64,000 nt of DNA from Cardiocondyla obscurior (GCF_019399895.1 NC_091865.1:1679001-1743000); one strand, 5' to 3'. Counted from the first letter of the stretch, positions 52,516-64,000 are shown. Numbers and translations: made by a program. Notes: a model not told the origin generated them from the sequence alone.

Positions 52516-54557
52516 GATCAATCTCCTTCGGATTCGGATTTATCGTTCACCTGTATGGAACAACGAGAACATGCAGGATCGTCGGATTGAATGTGACGGG
52601 ACGTGTGTAGGGTGGCTGATACATGACGATGCGCAGAATCCTATCGGCTATGGTGTAACACGAGTTAGACGAGCCGTATTTAATTGTGCACCAGTGTGAA
52701 AAGGGACCTTGGAAAGTATGCCGTCGATAGCACGTACGGTCTCGCCCTCGATAATTGTCCTCCTAATATTCGAATGTTATTCGGGTGAGTGAGACAAATG
52801 TGGACCGCGACCAGCCGCGGGCTTCACGCTCCCGTTTGAACAGTGATGTGTTAAATTTTTTGATCGACACGAAAACGTATTTCGTATTTTTCAGGGTGAT
52901 TCGACACGTATATAGCTTCCATATATTATACCTAATATAATTTTCGTCAGCTCTTGCTTTAGTTCTCATTTCCAGCTTGATGGTCCTGTTATTTATTCAT
53001 TTGCTTCTTTTAATTTCAAGCGTTATATCCAGTATTGAATCGTAATTGCATCGTGATGTGATTCGAGAAATTGTAATTCTAAGAATAAATTGAGTAAAAA
53101 TACGTGTGATGGGTTAAAAAATAGAATTGAATTGTGTTTGTTTTTAAGTAGGTTTAATTATAATTGATAAGGTTTTGTTCTTAATGATGAAGAAATTATT
53201 TGACTCGACATATGTATATGTATGTGTACGTGTGTATTACATTATGAAAAATGTTTGGCAGGTATTCGTGGTACCTCGATAAGGTCTTTGGACGTGCCGC
53301 TCGCGGTACGTAACGGCACCGGACCGGTGGATCTGATCTGCGCCTACGAGGTTGACGAAGACGAGAACGGACTCGTAATCAAATGGTTTCACGAAGCGTA
53401 TCAGATCTATCAGTGGATTCCGCCAAGTAATTTACACTTTCACCGCCCACGCGATCCTATTATAACTTACACGTCAGATCTGCGTACATTTGCGCGTTGT
53501 TAATTTACTTACCATTGGCGCCTGTGCCGTACACTGGAACTGTCGTGAAGATATCGCAAATTGTATTGAAAAAGGCAGCTGCGGATCGACCGTGGAAAAA
53601 GGGTAAATGTCGCAGTTCGAAGTTACAGAGTCTGAGATTGTAATGAGTGAAAAAATAGAAATGTAAAGTTGCTAAATACCATCATTTGCTTACATCAGAA
53701 AGCATGTAGTAGGACTTTGATTTTTTTTTCTTTTTTTTTTAGTGAAAAAAATTTTAATGCTACTATACATGCTTTTTGATGTAAGCGAATATGATATTTA
53801 GCGACTTGCAAATCTATTTTTATTTCTATTTTGTATATATAAATCTGACGTGATAAAGTTTTCATCCCAAAATATATTGTTCCATCTTTGCTATCTAAAT
53901 ATTTTGTAAATGCATTTATTTCACCAGTACCGCCACAAGATATTGGAATCATCGAAGGACTCGCGGAATATCCAGTTGAAAACCTGAAGAATCCATATTC
54001 ACGTTCGGTGATACGGTTAAAGACCGTCACGATAGAAATGACGGGGGAATATATGTGTGCGATCAGCACGTTTCAGGACGAAGCGAGTAATTCGACAAGG
54101 ATGATCGTTTATGGTAAATTTATGAGACGATTTAACAATGAAATTTAATTCAGAATTTATATTTTAATTATTGATCAATTGCATTTACCCTTTTAACTAA
54201 TAAATTGTTATTTGTCCACAAGTGCCGGAAAGTGAAATGATGGTGCGCACTTATCCCTTCAATAAAACTCACGTGAATTTAACGTGCGTGGTTACGGGCG
54301 CGCGACCACGGCCGTCTTTAAAGCTATATGTTGAAGGGATCGAGAGCAACAATCAGCGAAGCGATCAAAGATCTTCAATGGACTGGTACACAGACAATCC
54401 ACGAACATCATTGGACGTTGTCATAGAAGACACATTAGATCCCGCTGTTGTCGAATGTGAGATGTCGATCCCTGAAACGGAGTACAAGCGACGGGAACGG
54501 ATCGTCTACTATCCCAGTTCGAATCGTTCCAATGTGACGAAAGACACTATATCTTAA
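52516..54557 (+). CDS. Two-Ig-domain secreted Beat-like protein
   Basis: The first exon here is 52,516-52,784; translation starts at ATG 52,718, after an in-frame TGA at 52,697-52,699. Coding exons are 52,718-52,784, 53,262-53,426, 53,928-54,113 and 54,223-54,557. All introns are phase 1, as is usual for Ig genes. The product is 250 residues: a hydrophobic N-terminus (about 1-22) suited to a signal peptide; Ig domain 1 with Cys49, Trp64 and Cys121 (GEYMCA); the linker MIVYVPE; and Ig domain 2 with Cys161 and Cys218. N-glycosylation sequons include N40, N153, N158, N240 and N243. No C-terminal hydrophobic segment is seen, so it is probably secreted. The layout and the VPE linker resemble insect Beaten-path-type proteins, which act in axon guidance by binding Sidestep-type receptors; the exact paralogue is not assignable. 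A polyadenylation signal AATAAA is at 54,618-54,623. Confidence 0.85.
53652..53832. mobile_element. MITE-like foldback in Beat-like intron
   Basis: The two halves are reverse complements over about 75 bp each. Shared blocks include TCGCTAAATA or TTGCTAAATA, CGCTTACATCA or TGCTTACATCA, and AAGCATGTA. The centre is a T-rich/A-rich spacer. The element lies wholly within the intron between coding exons 2 and 3 of the Beat-like gene. There is no coding capacity. It resembles a foldback MITE, but no clear target-site duplication is visible, so the family is unknown. Confidence 0.7.
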
Positions 54558-54617
54558 CATGAGTATCTATATCTTAATTCCACGTTGTGCCGAATTAAAG
54601 ACCAAAGAGAAACAATT

Positions 54618-54623
54618 AATAAA
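54618..54623 (+). terminator. Polyadenylation signal of Beat-like gene
   Basis: A canonical AATAAA lies 61 bases after the stop codon at 54,555-54,557. Confidence 0.7.
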
Positions 54624-55599
54624 GAGTTAACAAAGCTTTTATTATAACTTCACTGAAAGTTAGACAAAATAGATTCAAACACGGTTAAACTCTTGGTGTT
54701 TCGAGAAAATAGTTTTTTTTTAATATCATAAATCAGACAAGTTTATTAAATGCATATTCCTTCCGTATGTTTCAGCGCAATTATTACCTTATCGCACAAA
54801 TGTTTCACAAGGGAGGCACTACGCGATGTTGCTTGTCGATATCCTTTATATCACCATTCTTAGATTAATATTTACGTAGGATTAAAGTAAACCACAAATT
54901 GTGCTCTGGGGAAATAAACAGGTATTTAATGTACTTTAATTTTAAAGCTCCATATCAACTCTTCTAGTTCTTGAAAAAAAAAAGTAATATAAAATAAAAA
55001 CACTCTTTAATTGATCATCTTTTAGTCCACTATTTTATTTTCCCAAAAGTACATGCATATGTATATATCGCTTTAATTCGATGGATTTGATTACCCGATT
55101 GATTTTAATATAATAATTAACATTCGAGATTTAATGTTCTGCATACAGTAAACGTTTCTATATCAAACACGACGAAGCGTTTGCGTGCGATGGGGGTGGG
55201 AGATAATCTTGGATAGTGGGGATGGTATCTAGAAGTAGCGGTACCCCTCAAGATTATCATTCGCTTGCCAACACTCATCTGTAAAGGGTAAGTAACCACC
55301 CGCACCACGGAATTTTTTCTTAACAATTTTCACCGGTTTGTGATAGTGTCGTAGTTAAATTCAAACAATAATTGTCTTATACGTAATTATTAAAATGAAA
55401 ATAATTAACAGTTTAAATAATTTTTTAATTTATAACGATGCTCCTAATTTTAATAACATATTTTGTACTTGTATGAAACGTATTTTTATATAATGTTAAT
55501 TTATTATATGAAGAAGAATTGTGTTTTAACACTATAATTTATTTTTAAAACTTTTTACGTGTGTAATGTGCTACTACTAATATATTTTCATTGTTTCAG
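54624..55599 (+). promoter_or_regulatory. Trissin upstream region and 5' UTR exon
   Basis: A strong donor (GTAAAGG then GTAAGTAACC) at 55,288 pairs naturally with the acceptor TTTCATTGTTTCAG ending at 55,599, giving a 312-bp intron and a non-coding first exon that ends at 55,287. Inside that exon, GATAATCTTG (55,202-55,211) and CAAGATTATC (55,249-55,258) form a perfect 10-bp stem with further GGGG/CCCC pairing inside. The transcription start cannot be fixed. A TATATATC element near 55,063 is the only TATA-like candidate. Confidence 0.45.
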
Positions 55600-57152
55600 G
55601 GCATTTTTGTTCGTAACTGAAGTCATCAGGTTGTGCTGAGCTTATCATCGTTCTTAATTGCAAATATTTCTCAAGAATGAATCACTTTTGGATGCTACTT
55701 TTTTTCGCAGGTAAGTAGAATTTTTTTATTGCATATGTATCGTAATAATTATATTTGTTTGAAACATTTATTACATAAAATTATTTTATTCATAGAATAT
55801 TAATTCTTATTTAAATTTACAATATATTTATTGCATTTCTTTCATTTTTTACATCGTTCAAAACGTATTAAATAGAGATTGTTGTAATATCAAAGTTAAT
55901 AATTAAATAAGTCTATTTTATTAATAATATCGCGCGTAAAATTGTTCGTTGCAACAAAGCACACTAATTACATATATGTGACATTTTAAAAAGAAGCTAA
56001 GAATAAGTGAAATTAATAACTGCAGTGTCTATAGTCTCTTTTGTGTTTGAGAGATAATTAATCGGATCAAACGTCTTAGTATGAAGTGGTATCGCTGGAT
56101 TTCACGTTTATATCTTAGAAGCATTATGTGCTACTTACGCTAAAAATAGTATTTTAATTGAATACCTTTGTAATTTAATTTATTTTAAATATAAAAAAAT
56201 GTAACGATTTTATTAAATTGATCTGCTTAATATCGAACAAATGGAACGAGACTTGTGTCTTATCGATTATTTGAAAATTTTAGAATAAGCTGTTACAAAA
56301 ATAGGGATATGCAAAGTAATATTAAAGTAAAAATACAATTATTTTATGCATCTTTAGAGACACAAATTGACGAATATTGATCAAATAAAATATAAAAAAT
56401 ATGACTAGCCAGCTGATAATGACTATGTTCAGAAAGAAAATTTCAAAAGTTGAAAAATGTTCCGTAAAGATATGCATTGGCTTGCATAATATGATCGTAA
56501 GTTGTAATTACTTGATTGACATTCATTACTGGGTATCGACGCTCTCGTCGTCACATCCATAAATCCATTGCATTATAGCATAGTTTCACTTGTATTAAAC
56601 TTCGTTCTACGCTTCACAACTTTTTTTCTCATCCATCCGACATGCGATAAAAAATTGTGTTCTAATTATTGATCGTCCACGTCATACTTTTTTGGATTGC
56701 TTTTTCTTACTGGAAAAACTTTTAGAAATATTTGTCGTATAAATTTTCTGTATTGTACACGATTTACAGGAAAAAGAGATATAAAAAAATATGGTATTTA
56801 ATATAGTGGCAGCTATTAAAATCATGTGACTTTTAGATATAGTGTTTATTTTAAATATAAAGAAAGCAACTAACAGTGTATAGTTATTAATTTAATACAA
56901 GTTTCAATAAGTAATATTATTTGTTAACAATTTTTGTCTTTTTTTATTGAAGTTTGTGCGCTATGGAACTTTGGCGAGACAGTTCCCTGTGACCAGTGCG
57001 GACGAGAATGCGCCGATATATGCGGTACTCGACAGTTCCGCGCTTGCTGCTTCAACAACATGCGAAAGAGACACTCCGACTATTTCGGCCTGAAATTCTG
57101 GATGAAACCACGGAAATACGCGATCCACCTTTATCCGGCCTACGACGCATAA
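55600..57152 (+). CDS. Trissin: Trissin neuropeptide precursor
   Basis: Exon 55,600-55,710 carries 5' UTR and ATG 55,677. Intron 55,711-56,952 is phase 1. The last coding exon is 56,953-57,152. The precursor is 77 residues: signal peptide about 1-19 (MNHFWMLLFFAVCALW start), then the mature peptide with six cysteines at 24, 27, 31, 35, 43 and 44 (spacing C-x2-C-x3-C-x3-C-x7-CC, with CGREC, ICGT and CCFN blocks), ending at the basic site RKR (49-51). This framework and the CCFN block are diagnostic of insect trissin, a disulfide-bonded neuropeptide that activates the G-protein-coupled TrissinR. A 26-residue tail after RKR has no amidation signal and is probably a spacer peptide. The gene is convergent with Nepro. 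An ATTAAA near 57,349 may be the polyadenylation signal. Confidence 0.93.
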
Positions 57153-57610
57153 TCATCGTACTATACACATTCCACACAATTACGGAAAATTCTACGACAT
57201 AATCCAGTTAGTTACCGCTCAATGTTATTTAATCCACACATATGATTCAAGTTGCATATGATTAACGTGGCTACGTTAATTTTTCCCTGCTATTTCTCTT
57301 TTGTCTTTTCTCTTCGATAATACGCTTGTCGATGCCTCTAACTTAAAATTAAAGGTATTATCCAGCAGCAGACACTCGGATAGTTCTTTGTGCAGTACGA
57401 AGTCTTTTTTCGCCCAACTTTATGCTCCAGAGCACATTCTCGGATCAGTTAACTTGAATGAAAAAATTATAAATACGAAGTAAAAAATATTTTTATTTGA
57501 AACAATAGGTATATATATAAATTATATTTTTTCCCCTTTTTTTTAACAATTTTATATTATCTAACATTAATATTAATTACTGCTATTGTCATCACATGAG
57601 AGATTAGATT
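57153..57610. other. Intergenic, trissin and Nepro 3' ends
   Basis: Convergent 3' regions. The trissin 3' UTR must end here; no canonical AATAAA is seen on the plus strand, but ATTAAA occurs near 57,349. A 60-codon plus-strand open frame (57,301-57,483) has no recognisable domain and is probably chance. Confidence 0.5.
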
Positions 57611-57616
57611 TTTATT
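57611..57616 (-). terminator. Polyadenylation signal of Nepro
   Basis: On the minus strand AATAAA appears 7 bases after the TAA stop (57,624-57,626). It is the nearest canonical signal, though the 3' UTR it implies would be very short. Confidence 0.5.
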
Positions 57617-57623
57617 CAATATA

Positions 57624-59687
57624 TTATTTTCTTTTATTCCGTTTCCTTTTTTTTCTTTTCGGTTCTTTTAGATTATTTCTGTTGCTGGTATCCATAGCTT
57701 TACGTTTCATCGTTTTGGGACTATCGCTTGCAAGATTTATCTTCAAAGTCTTTCGATCTATTACTTCTACAATATAAAAATTAAATAGTATATATTAATA
57801 CGTTAAAGAATATTTCTTTCTGCTTATTTGTTAATAATTAGCCGTAGTGTACTGCTTTTAATTTTTATCAAATTTAGATCTAATTATAAGTATTTAATTA
57901 TCTTTAAATATTATGTAACAGAAAAAATAAAAACCTTAAATCAAATTAAATTATTTTAGCACAGCCATACTTTAACGCAATTAATACTGTGAATTAAAAT
58001 AAAGCTTATGAAAATTTTTTATTTAAAATAATTATTAAAAAATTATATTTATTTTTACTGATTATTGCAATTTACGTGTAAACTTACAGCGATATATTTT
58101 ACGTGAAACTAATGTAATTAAAACAGTTTTCCCGTAATATTATTTATTCTGTTTTTTTTTAATATTTAAGGATAATTATTATATGCTCTAATTGATACGT
58201 ACCTCCAATATCGGTTATATCAGTGTTTGATGTAGGCTTATCCTCTAATATATTATTTGTCGAAGCAATTTCCTTTTGTATTAATTCTGATGCATCAATC
58301 TCTTCATCAGATACAATAAAATTTGTTTCAGTTTCCTTGTACACCTCGGTTAGTGGTTTTTCAAATATTTTCTGCCAGATTTGTAATTTACCCCCGCTAA
58401 AATATTATAAAAACACTTTGCAATTTGTTCTACAATGCCAATTAAAAAATATTAAGGAATTACAAACGTACTCTGTTATATCTGCATCCAGCCAGTCCAA
58501 ACAAAGCCACGATTTTAAGTCGTGCGGTAAACTTTGATCCGTTGGAAGCCAGAGTTTTGTACCGACATACTGAAACTGTTCGGCACACTGATATAATTCG
58601 TTATACCATTTGCAACATTTCCTGATCGCATTTCTTACGTGAAACCTAAAAAGAAATATATATTACTGGTTGAACAGAAAAGAATAAACTCGCAGAAAAT
58701 TATTTATAAACAAGGCAATACCAAATTCTGCTTGTAGTGGCATAAGCAATTAGAGCAACGGTCCATGCGTGACCTAGTTTGATTCTGGCTTTTAAGAAGT
58801 GCGAGGTATATCGTGAAATTTCTTCTACTCTGGTCATAAGCTTTGCAAAACCTAGTGTTCTCACGAGCATGTACTCCACATTTTGTTTACTTGGCAGGAC
58901 ATACGACTTATCTTCCAATCTGAGATCAGATTGCAAGGTTGTATATTCCTTTTCCAGAGACATGTTGTAATAATTGAGCAGTGCTTTGTTCAGCTTGGCC
59001 ATGTACTTTAAACCTTTGTCATTTCGAAACTTGCTCTTCATCCGATAAATCAAGCGGCTCAAGACCGCTGCATTTAAATGCAGATCACTCATTGATTTCA
59101 AATCATTGGTTGCTGTGGTTAATGCAGCCTTAAAGCGATTTATATCAATACCTGTGAATGAAAATGAATAATTATTTACGGGTACATTGTTTTAATTTAT
59201 AAGCTACATTAAATGCATAACTCTGTGCCAGGCGACATATTTATCGATTTACAATATGCATAGCTACTTTTAATTTTTATTCCTATTGTTTTTAAGGTTT
59301 CCATTAATTTTCTTTACATAACAATCAGTTGTATGAATCTGACGAGGTAAGTCCATTGTTATTAATGCACATAATAAAAAAAATTTTAATTACAATTATG
59401 CAAAAGCGAAAGAAGAAACATAATAAAGGTAATAAAGACGTGGATGTTTTTATTTGTTGCATTCTAAGAAATAATAAATTTCGTGTTTTATACAAGACAA
59501 TACATGGATGGAAATGGAGCTGAAACGTATTCAAGAAACACGTGAAAGCCACGTGCCGCGCCACGCACACGTGGATGTAAAATAAAAGGTAAATATATAT
59601 ACCATTCCTCTTTGCGTCAAGCAGGCTGATCTGCCACGTTGTGTATGGAGGCCGTTCTAAAACGGACAGATTCCAAATCGCATTCAT
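57624..59687 (-). CDS. Nepro: Nepro-like nucleolar protein (DUF4477)
   Basis: Coding exons on the minus strand are 59,687-59,603, 59,152-58,722, 58,645-58,472, 58,396-58,203 and 57,766-57,624, all with GT-AG borders. The N-terminus begins MNAIWNLSVLERPP. Exon 2 carries the DUF4477 core with YVLPSKQNVEYMLVRTLG and a following helix (GHAWTVALIAYATTSRIW), matching Nucleolus and neural progenitor proteins (human NEPRO/C3orf17). The C-terminus is a Lys/Arg-rich nuclear or nucleolar tail (PKRKKRKRNKRK). The family is nucleolar and linked to rRNA processing. In exon 2 the frame entered from exon 1 (through RFKAALTTATND) runs into TGA at 59,085-59,087. The conserved core continues in another frame that is closed upstream by TAA at 59,120-59,122. 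One extra base in the A run 59,100-59,103 explains this, and the downstream splice phases fit only if it is removed. About 341 residues are expected without it. Confidence 0.85.
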
Positions 59688-61010
59688 GTTCACCAGATTT
59701 TGTGATATAATTACGTGATATAAATACGTGTATATACGCGAAAAAAATCACGTGGCGCGAAATAATGTTTCTCGGCGACGCGCTACGAAAGCATCGTCCG
59801 CATCGTCTGGCATCGAGTGGGCATCGACAATGGCAAGAATAACGTGGCTGTTAGCGTCCTTTTTTGCGCTTGCGCGATTGTAATCTCTCTAAAATATAGA
59901 AATTAAACGAATTATGCATAAAAAAATTAAATAAAAATTAAATTATCGGAGATCATTATTACGAACTTTTTAATAAGTTTAAAATTGCTATTAAAAAATT
60001 AAATAAATCACGTTTTATATTTTAATGCTATTAAGATTTCGTTAAACGGGACAAATTATAACATATTTAACGTATATTTAAAAAAGGTATTTTATTCTAC
60101 ATATATTCTTCATATATGCCCCACGGCGACTTTCCTACAAATGTAACAACGTATTACGGGCTTGTCCTGCTCCCTTTAAAATTTACTGTATAGTATGCAT
60201 GAACATTTCTCGTATTTTCGTACTGCATCAACCGTGTAATCCGTCTTACGTTTGTTTTTAACGCTATAAATGGGATCCAATAACTCGAAACTACGGATAT
60301 AAGATACAATTATAATTTATAAATTTACATTTACAAGGCTTATATCATAATGTAATTTTAATATTAAAAAAACCTTACACACATTACAAAAAGAAAATAA
60401 CATATTGAATTTTAGCCGGTCACAATGTACAGCGTGACCAATGCTTTTCGGCCACTTAACAGATTTTAATACGCATCAAATATCTCAAATTATTTTAAAG
60501 TCCACTATCGTACAATATTCAAAGTTTTCATTTACAGAAAGCAAATCAGGTATTAGCTGGCAAGAAGTTTATCGCATCATTAATTCTTCTTGGCAGACTC
60601 TTAAAAGTTTAAAAAAAAAAAAAATGACTGCTTCGTTAACTCGAATTATTAGTGATATCGTATAGTCAATAACGATGTAACTGCGAAATAAGTGCCCCGT
60701 AATAATAATTACAAGAAGTGTCCCTATACATAATTCAAGGCTATCTTATTTTATACTTAAAACTACAATACAAGTTAATTTTCACATTGTAAATAAGGAA
60801 ATAATTGAATCAATACAAATAATAATAATGAAACCTACAACAATAAATTATTTATGCGAATAAATATGTATCAAAATATACGAATATGAAACAAGTCCAT
60901 CCATATTTTAATAAAAAGAGTTTCTTTTTTGTTAGACAAAAAATATAACTTTGGCTTTTTGTGTACGCCAGATGAAAGAAATGCTGTCAAGTGTGTGCAA
61001 AACATATCGA
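59688..61010 (-). promoter_or_regulatory. Nepro promoter and wapl 3' UTR region
   Basis: Between the Nepro start codon and the wapl stop. The part near 59,690-59,880 is comparatively CpG-rich, with clustered GCATCG units (about 59,788-59,830), and is the likely Nepro promoter. The rest is AT-rich. On the minus strand ATTAAA at 60,912-60,907, about 100 bases after the wapl stop, is a possible polyadenylation signal; a canonical AATAAA occurs only near 60,091. Plus-strand frames here (for example 60,441-60,665) have no recognisable domain. Confidence 0.45.
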
Positions 61011-64000
61011 TCAAGATGAAGTTAAGTCAAGCATTGTGTTGGTATCCTCTAATGCTGGTAATGGTAACTCATTCTTCTCCTCCTCGATTCTGGCATCCGA
61101 CATCTTTAGGAACTTGATTACTTTCTCGGTAGCGGCAATTCCACAACTACTCACTTCGTTCTGCGAAACAAACGCACGCAAAAGAGTTGCAATATATTCC
61201 TTTAAAATAAAACGAAATGTAAGATAAATTCTAACAAACAAATAATTACCGATGCTGTCAGATTCATGAAGTTGAAGAATTTTTGAAGTACAGATACCAT
61301 AGTGGCGAAATTCTTGTCCGGTAATCTACTTCGTACCAGCGACTCGTACTCCTACAACAAAAAATTTATTAATCGTAAGAAAAAAAACATACGTTACTAT
61401 ATCTTTTACTTTGACTATAATATTCAATTTTTTACCTTGTTGTCCATTATTAAGTATCCAAGTAATAGCACCACATATGCTCCAATCAATGTATGCTCCA
61501 TGTGTCGTCCGGCTTTTTGTAACACTGTAAAATAACAATCGAAACAACCAAATAAAAAATAGAAATATTTGATAAATAATATAGAACTGTAAGTATATGC
61601 TGTTATTTTTGATAATTTCGTCAAAGAGTATCGTTAAAATTAATATATACGTAAAATGATCGTATAATTATTAATATACATAAAATACAATTTTCAACAA
61701 TATTGAACGTATAAAAATAAATACGCATGTGTAGAAGTGAATATAATACAAACGTTTTGTGACGGTTTCTTCGATAAATTCTTCCTGAGTTTTAGTGGTG
61801 GTCGATACAGTTTCCGTTTGTTCAGAATCTTTTTTTCCGTCCAAAATTGCGTCCGTTTTCTGTTCCTCGGCACGCGCAAGCTCTTCTTGTTTATAAAACA
61901 AATCGATTAACGATGCTACGCCACTTTCCTCTGCTGAAATTATACAAATAGAAAGTTAAAATTATTTTTATAATCCATGTAATTAAATTAAAGTAAAATT
62001 TAAAAAAAGTATAGATAATTACCATCGAAAATATTTTCGGACAATGGAGGTGCCTTTGAGTCAATAAGAAGTTTCTTGTTATCGTCGCACTGCTCTACCA
62101 AATTTATTAACAGGATTAATGCCAACATCATCATGTCAAATCGTTTTTCTTCTGGAAGTGATTCAGGCACGCGTAATAAAAGAAACAAACTACAGTCCAA
62201 AACGCCGACCTGTGCGCCAACTGATTTGCTACCAAAGGCTATATAAAAATTATTTAAGTTAATAATAAAAATATAATTCAACGAAAATAGAAAAATTGTA
62301 TCTATCTAAATTGTTTTCACTAATGCATATATTAGTAATATTAGAAAAAAAAATCTTACATTGTCCATTAAATCGATGAGTAAGATTAATAAGAACTTTA
62401 ATAATTGCAAAAAGACATTCTCTCATAACAGCACCAGTGGAACTTTTATCGCTTGGATCTGTTGTCGGATAAACGGGAATCTCTTGTCCACATAGATGAT
62501 ATAAACTAGCTAATGTGCTTACTAATACTCCTTCTTCATACTTTAATAAATACACCTGATTTTCTTCGTTCATATGAGTTACCTAAAAAAAGAAAAACAA
62601 AAAACGTTATTTAGCGTCGCGCTACTATACTTTTTGTGATAAGACACGTGCAATATCGATAAAATAAAAAAGTAAAACCTTACATTTTCTAAAACACGTA
62701 AACATCTGTCAACTTTACGTAATTTATCTAATAAAGGATCTGTCCAGCCAGACCGTAAAACATTTTGTCCGTTAATATGACGGTGACATTCTCGAATTGT
62801 TTTTACAATATGTTCTAAGCCACCTAATTCTCGCAATTCTTCTTTAAACCATTCTCCAGCGCGCTTTGATGTAAGACTTAAGAGTGTCTCCATAGCGAGC
62901 TGACCAACCTGTTAAAAGCACAATATAATACCAAATTACTCAAAATAAAAATGTATTAAATGCATATGTGTATGTATAAACGTAAATGCGAATAATGTAC
63001 ATCGAGAGATTTCTTACAGTGATATTATCTAGATTTAGATGCTTAGCATGTCCTTGAGCTTGTATATCAGCACATAACTGACGCACTTTTTCCTTGTTTT
63101 TCAGTAATTCAGCATGACTGAGACCACAATCGTCAAGAGCATCTTTATGGCTGGCATCAGATTCTAATAAACTTAACATTAATTCCAAACAATCGCGATC
63201 AAGATCCATAGCCAGGCGATCTTGACTTAATACAAACATTACTGTAGCTGTGCACAGACCAAGACTCTGCAAATAATAGTGTCAACATATAAAAATTACT
63301 ACGTACATGGTAAGAAATCAAATAAATAAAGGAAGCGTTTTATGCAATATGTAATGTGTATAGATATGCAGAAATAGACATAACTTTGTGCAAGCATATA
63401 TACCTGATCTTTAGTTGCATCATGAAGAGCTTTAAAAAACTTGGCAACAGTTCCATGAGCACGCACGTGCATACGAAATGCAGGAGCCATACATTTACTT
63501 GCTAATCGTATGGCTGAAAGGCAACGAGTAGCATTTGGATTATTTTCTCTCAGAGTGTCCAAGATATATTCTACATCATCATTAAACTCCTGAAATTCTC
63601 CACTTTCTTGTATCTGATGAGCTTTCTTTACATTTTTTACTACAGTATAGAACTGCAAAGAAAAATTACGATTAAAAAATATAAGTCGAAATAAATCTCA
63701 TATATACATATAAAATAATTGCAAATAATAATTACAAGTGCATTAATGCATTTGTAATAATATAAGATAATTAGTATAATAGAAGTAAAATAATTCTTTA
63801 TTAAAATATAATGCATTGTCTATACTGGACTTACCCCTTTAACTTTTTTGCCACAGCGAACACTTGTGACCACGTCGGTTTCATCCTCGAAATCTGCATC
63901 GACCGCGGGGTAAGTCACGACTCTCGTCAACTGCGAAGGTTCAAACTCCTCCTCGTAAGCCACTGGTCCCACACTGCTGGAACCGGATGCAGTAGTCGGC
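61011..64000 (-). CDS. wapl: Wings apart-like protein, C-terminal part
   Basis: Ten exons on the minus strand: 64,000(partial)-63,835, 63,652-63,404, 63,266-63,018, 62,908-62,684, 62,582-62,360, 62,238-62,023, 61,933-61,754, 61,524-61,436, 61,351-61,250 and 61,160-61,011. Phases are consistent throughout and give about 615 residues plus stop. Blocks diagnostic of the WAPL domain are FNDDVEYIL, AFRMHVRAHG, LCTATVMFVLSQDRL, METLLSLTSKRAGEWFKEEL, LPEEKRFDMMMLALILLINL, KAGRHMEHT and KFFNFMNLT. Wapl binds Pds5 and opens the cohesin ring, releasing cohesin from chromatin in interphase and prophase; it is nuclear. The N-terminal half lies beyond the window. The loop exon 61,933-61,754 is Glu/Thr-rich and poorly conserved, and ends at an unusual donor (GTTTGT). 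Confidence 0.95.

Overview
This is nuclear DNA from an insect. The four recognisable genes are a two-immunoglobulin Beat-like secreted protein, the neuropeptide trissin, a Nepro (DUF4477) nucleolar protein and the cohesin-release factor wapl. All have short introns with GT-AG borders. The mosaic base composition (AT-rich DNA with CpG-rich patches and very many A/T runs) and the gene set fit a hymenopteran, probably an ant; the order is an inference from sequence style, not proven.

Layout. Positions 1-52,500 contain no recognisable protein-coding gene. This stretch looks like intron or intergenic DNA of one or more large genes, with microsatellites, CpG-rich patches and foldbacks but no identifiable autonomous transposon. 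Three small minus-strand segments have good splice borders at both ends (3,116-3,160; 28,924-28,967; 34,156-34,205), and a CpG-rich minus-strand first-exon candidate ends at 49,422. Together they suggest a long minus-strand transcription unit of unknown identity. The most striking structure is a ~400-bp inverted duplication (about 28,880-29,280 and 30,245-30,640) around a ~1-kb CpG-rich core. Each arm carries the same donor-intron-acceptor-44-nt exon-donor arrangement pointing outward.

Positions 52,500-64,000 are gene-dense. The Beat-like gene (+, 52,718-54,557; four coding exons, all introns phase 1) is followed by trissin (+, 55,677-57,152). Then come Nepro (-, 59,687-57,624; five coding exons, with an apparent one-base frameshift) and the C-terminal ten exons of wapl (-, entering at 64,000 and ending at 61,011). 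Trissin and Nepro are convergent, with 471 bp between stop codons. Nepro and wapl lie in the same orientation.

The four genes do not form a pathway: one is a secreted cell-surface or guidance-type Ig protein, one a brain/gut neuropeptide precursor, one a nucleolar protein and one a chromatin protein. No prokaryotic features, CRISPR arrays, rRNA or convincing tRNA genes are present.
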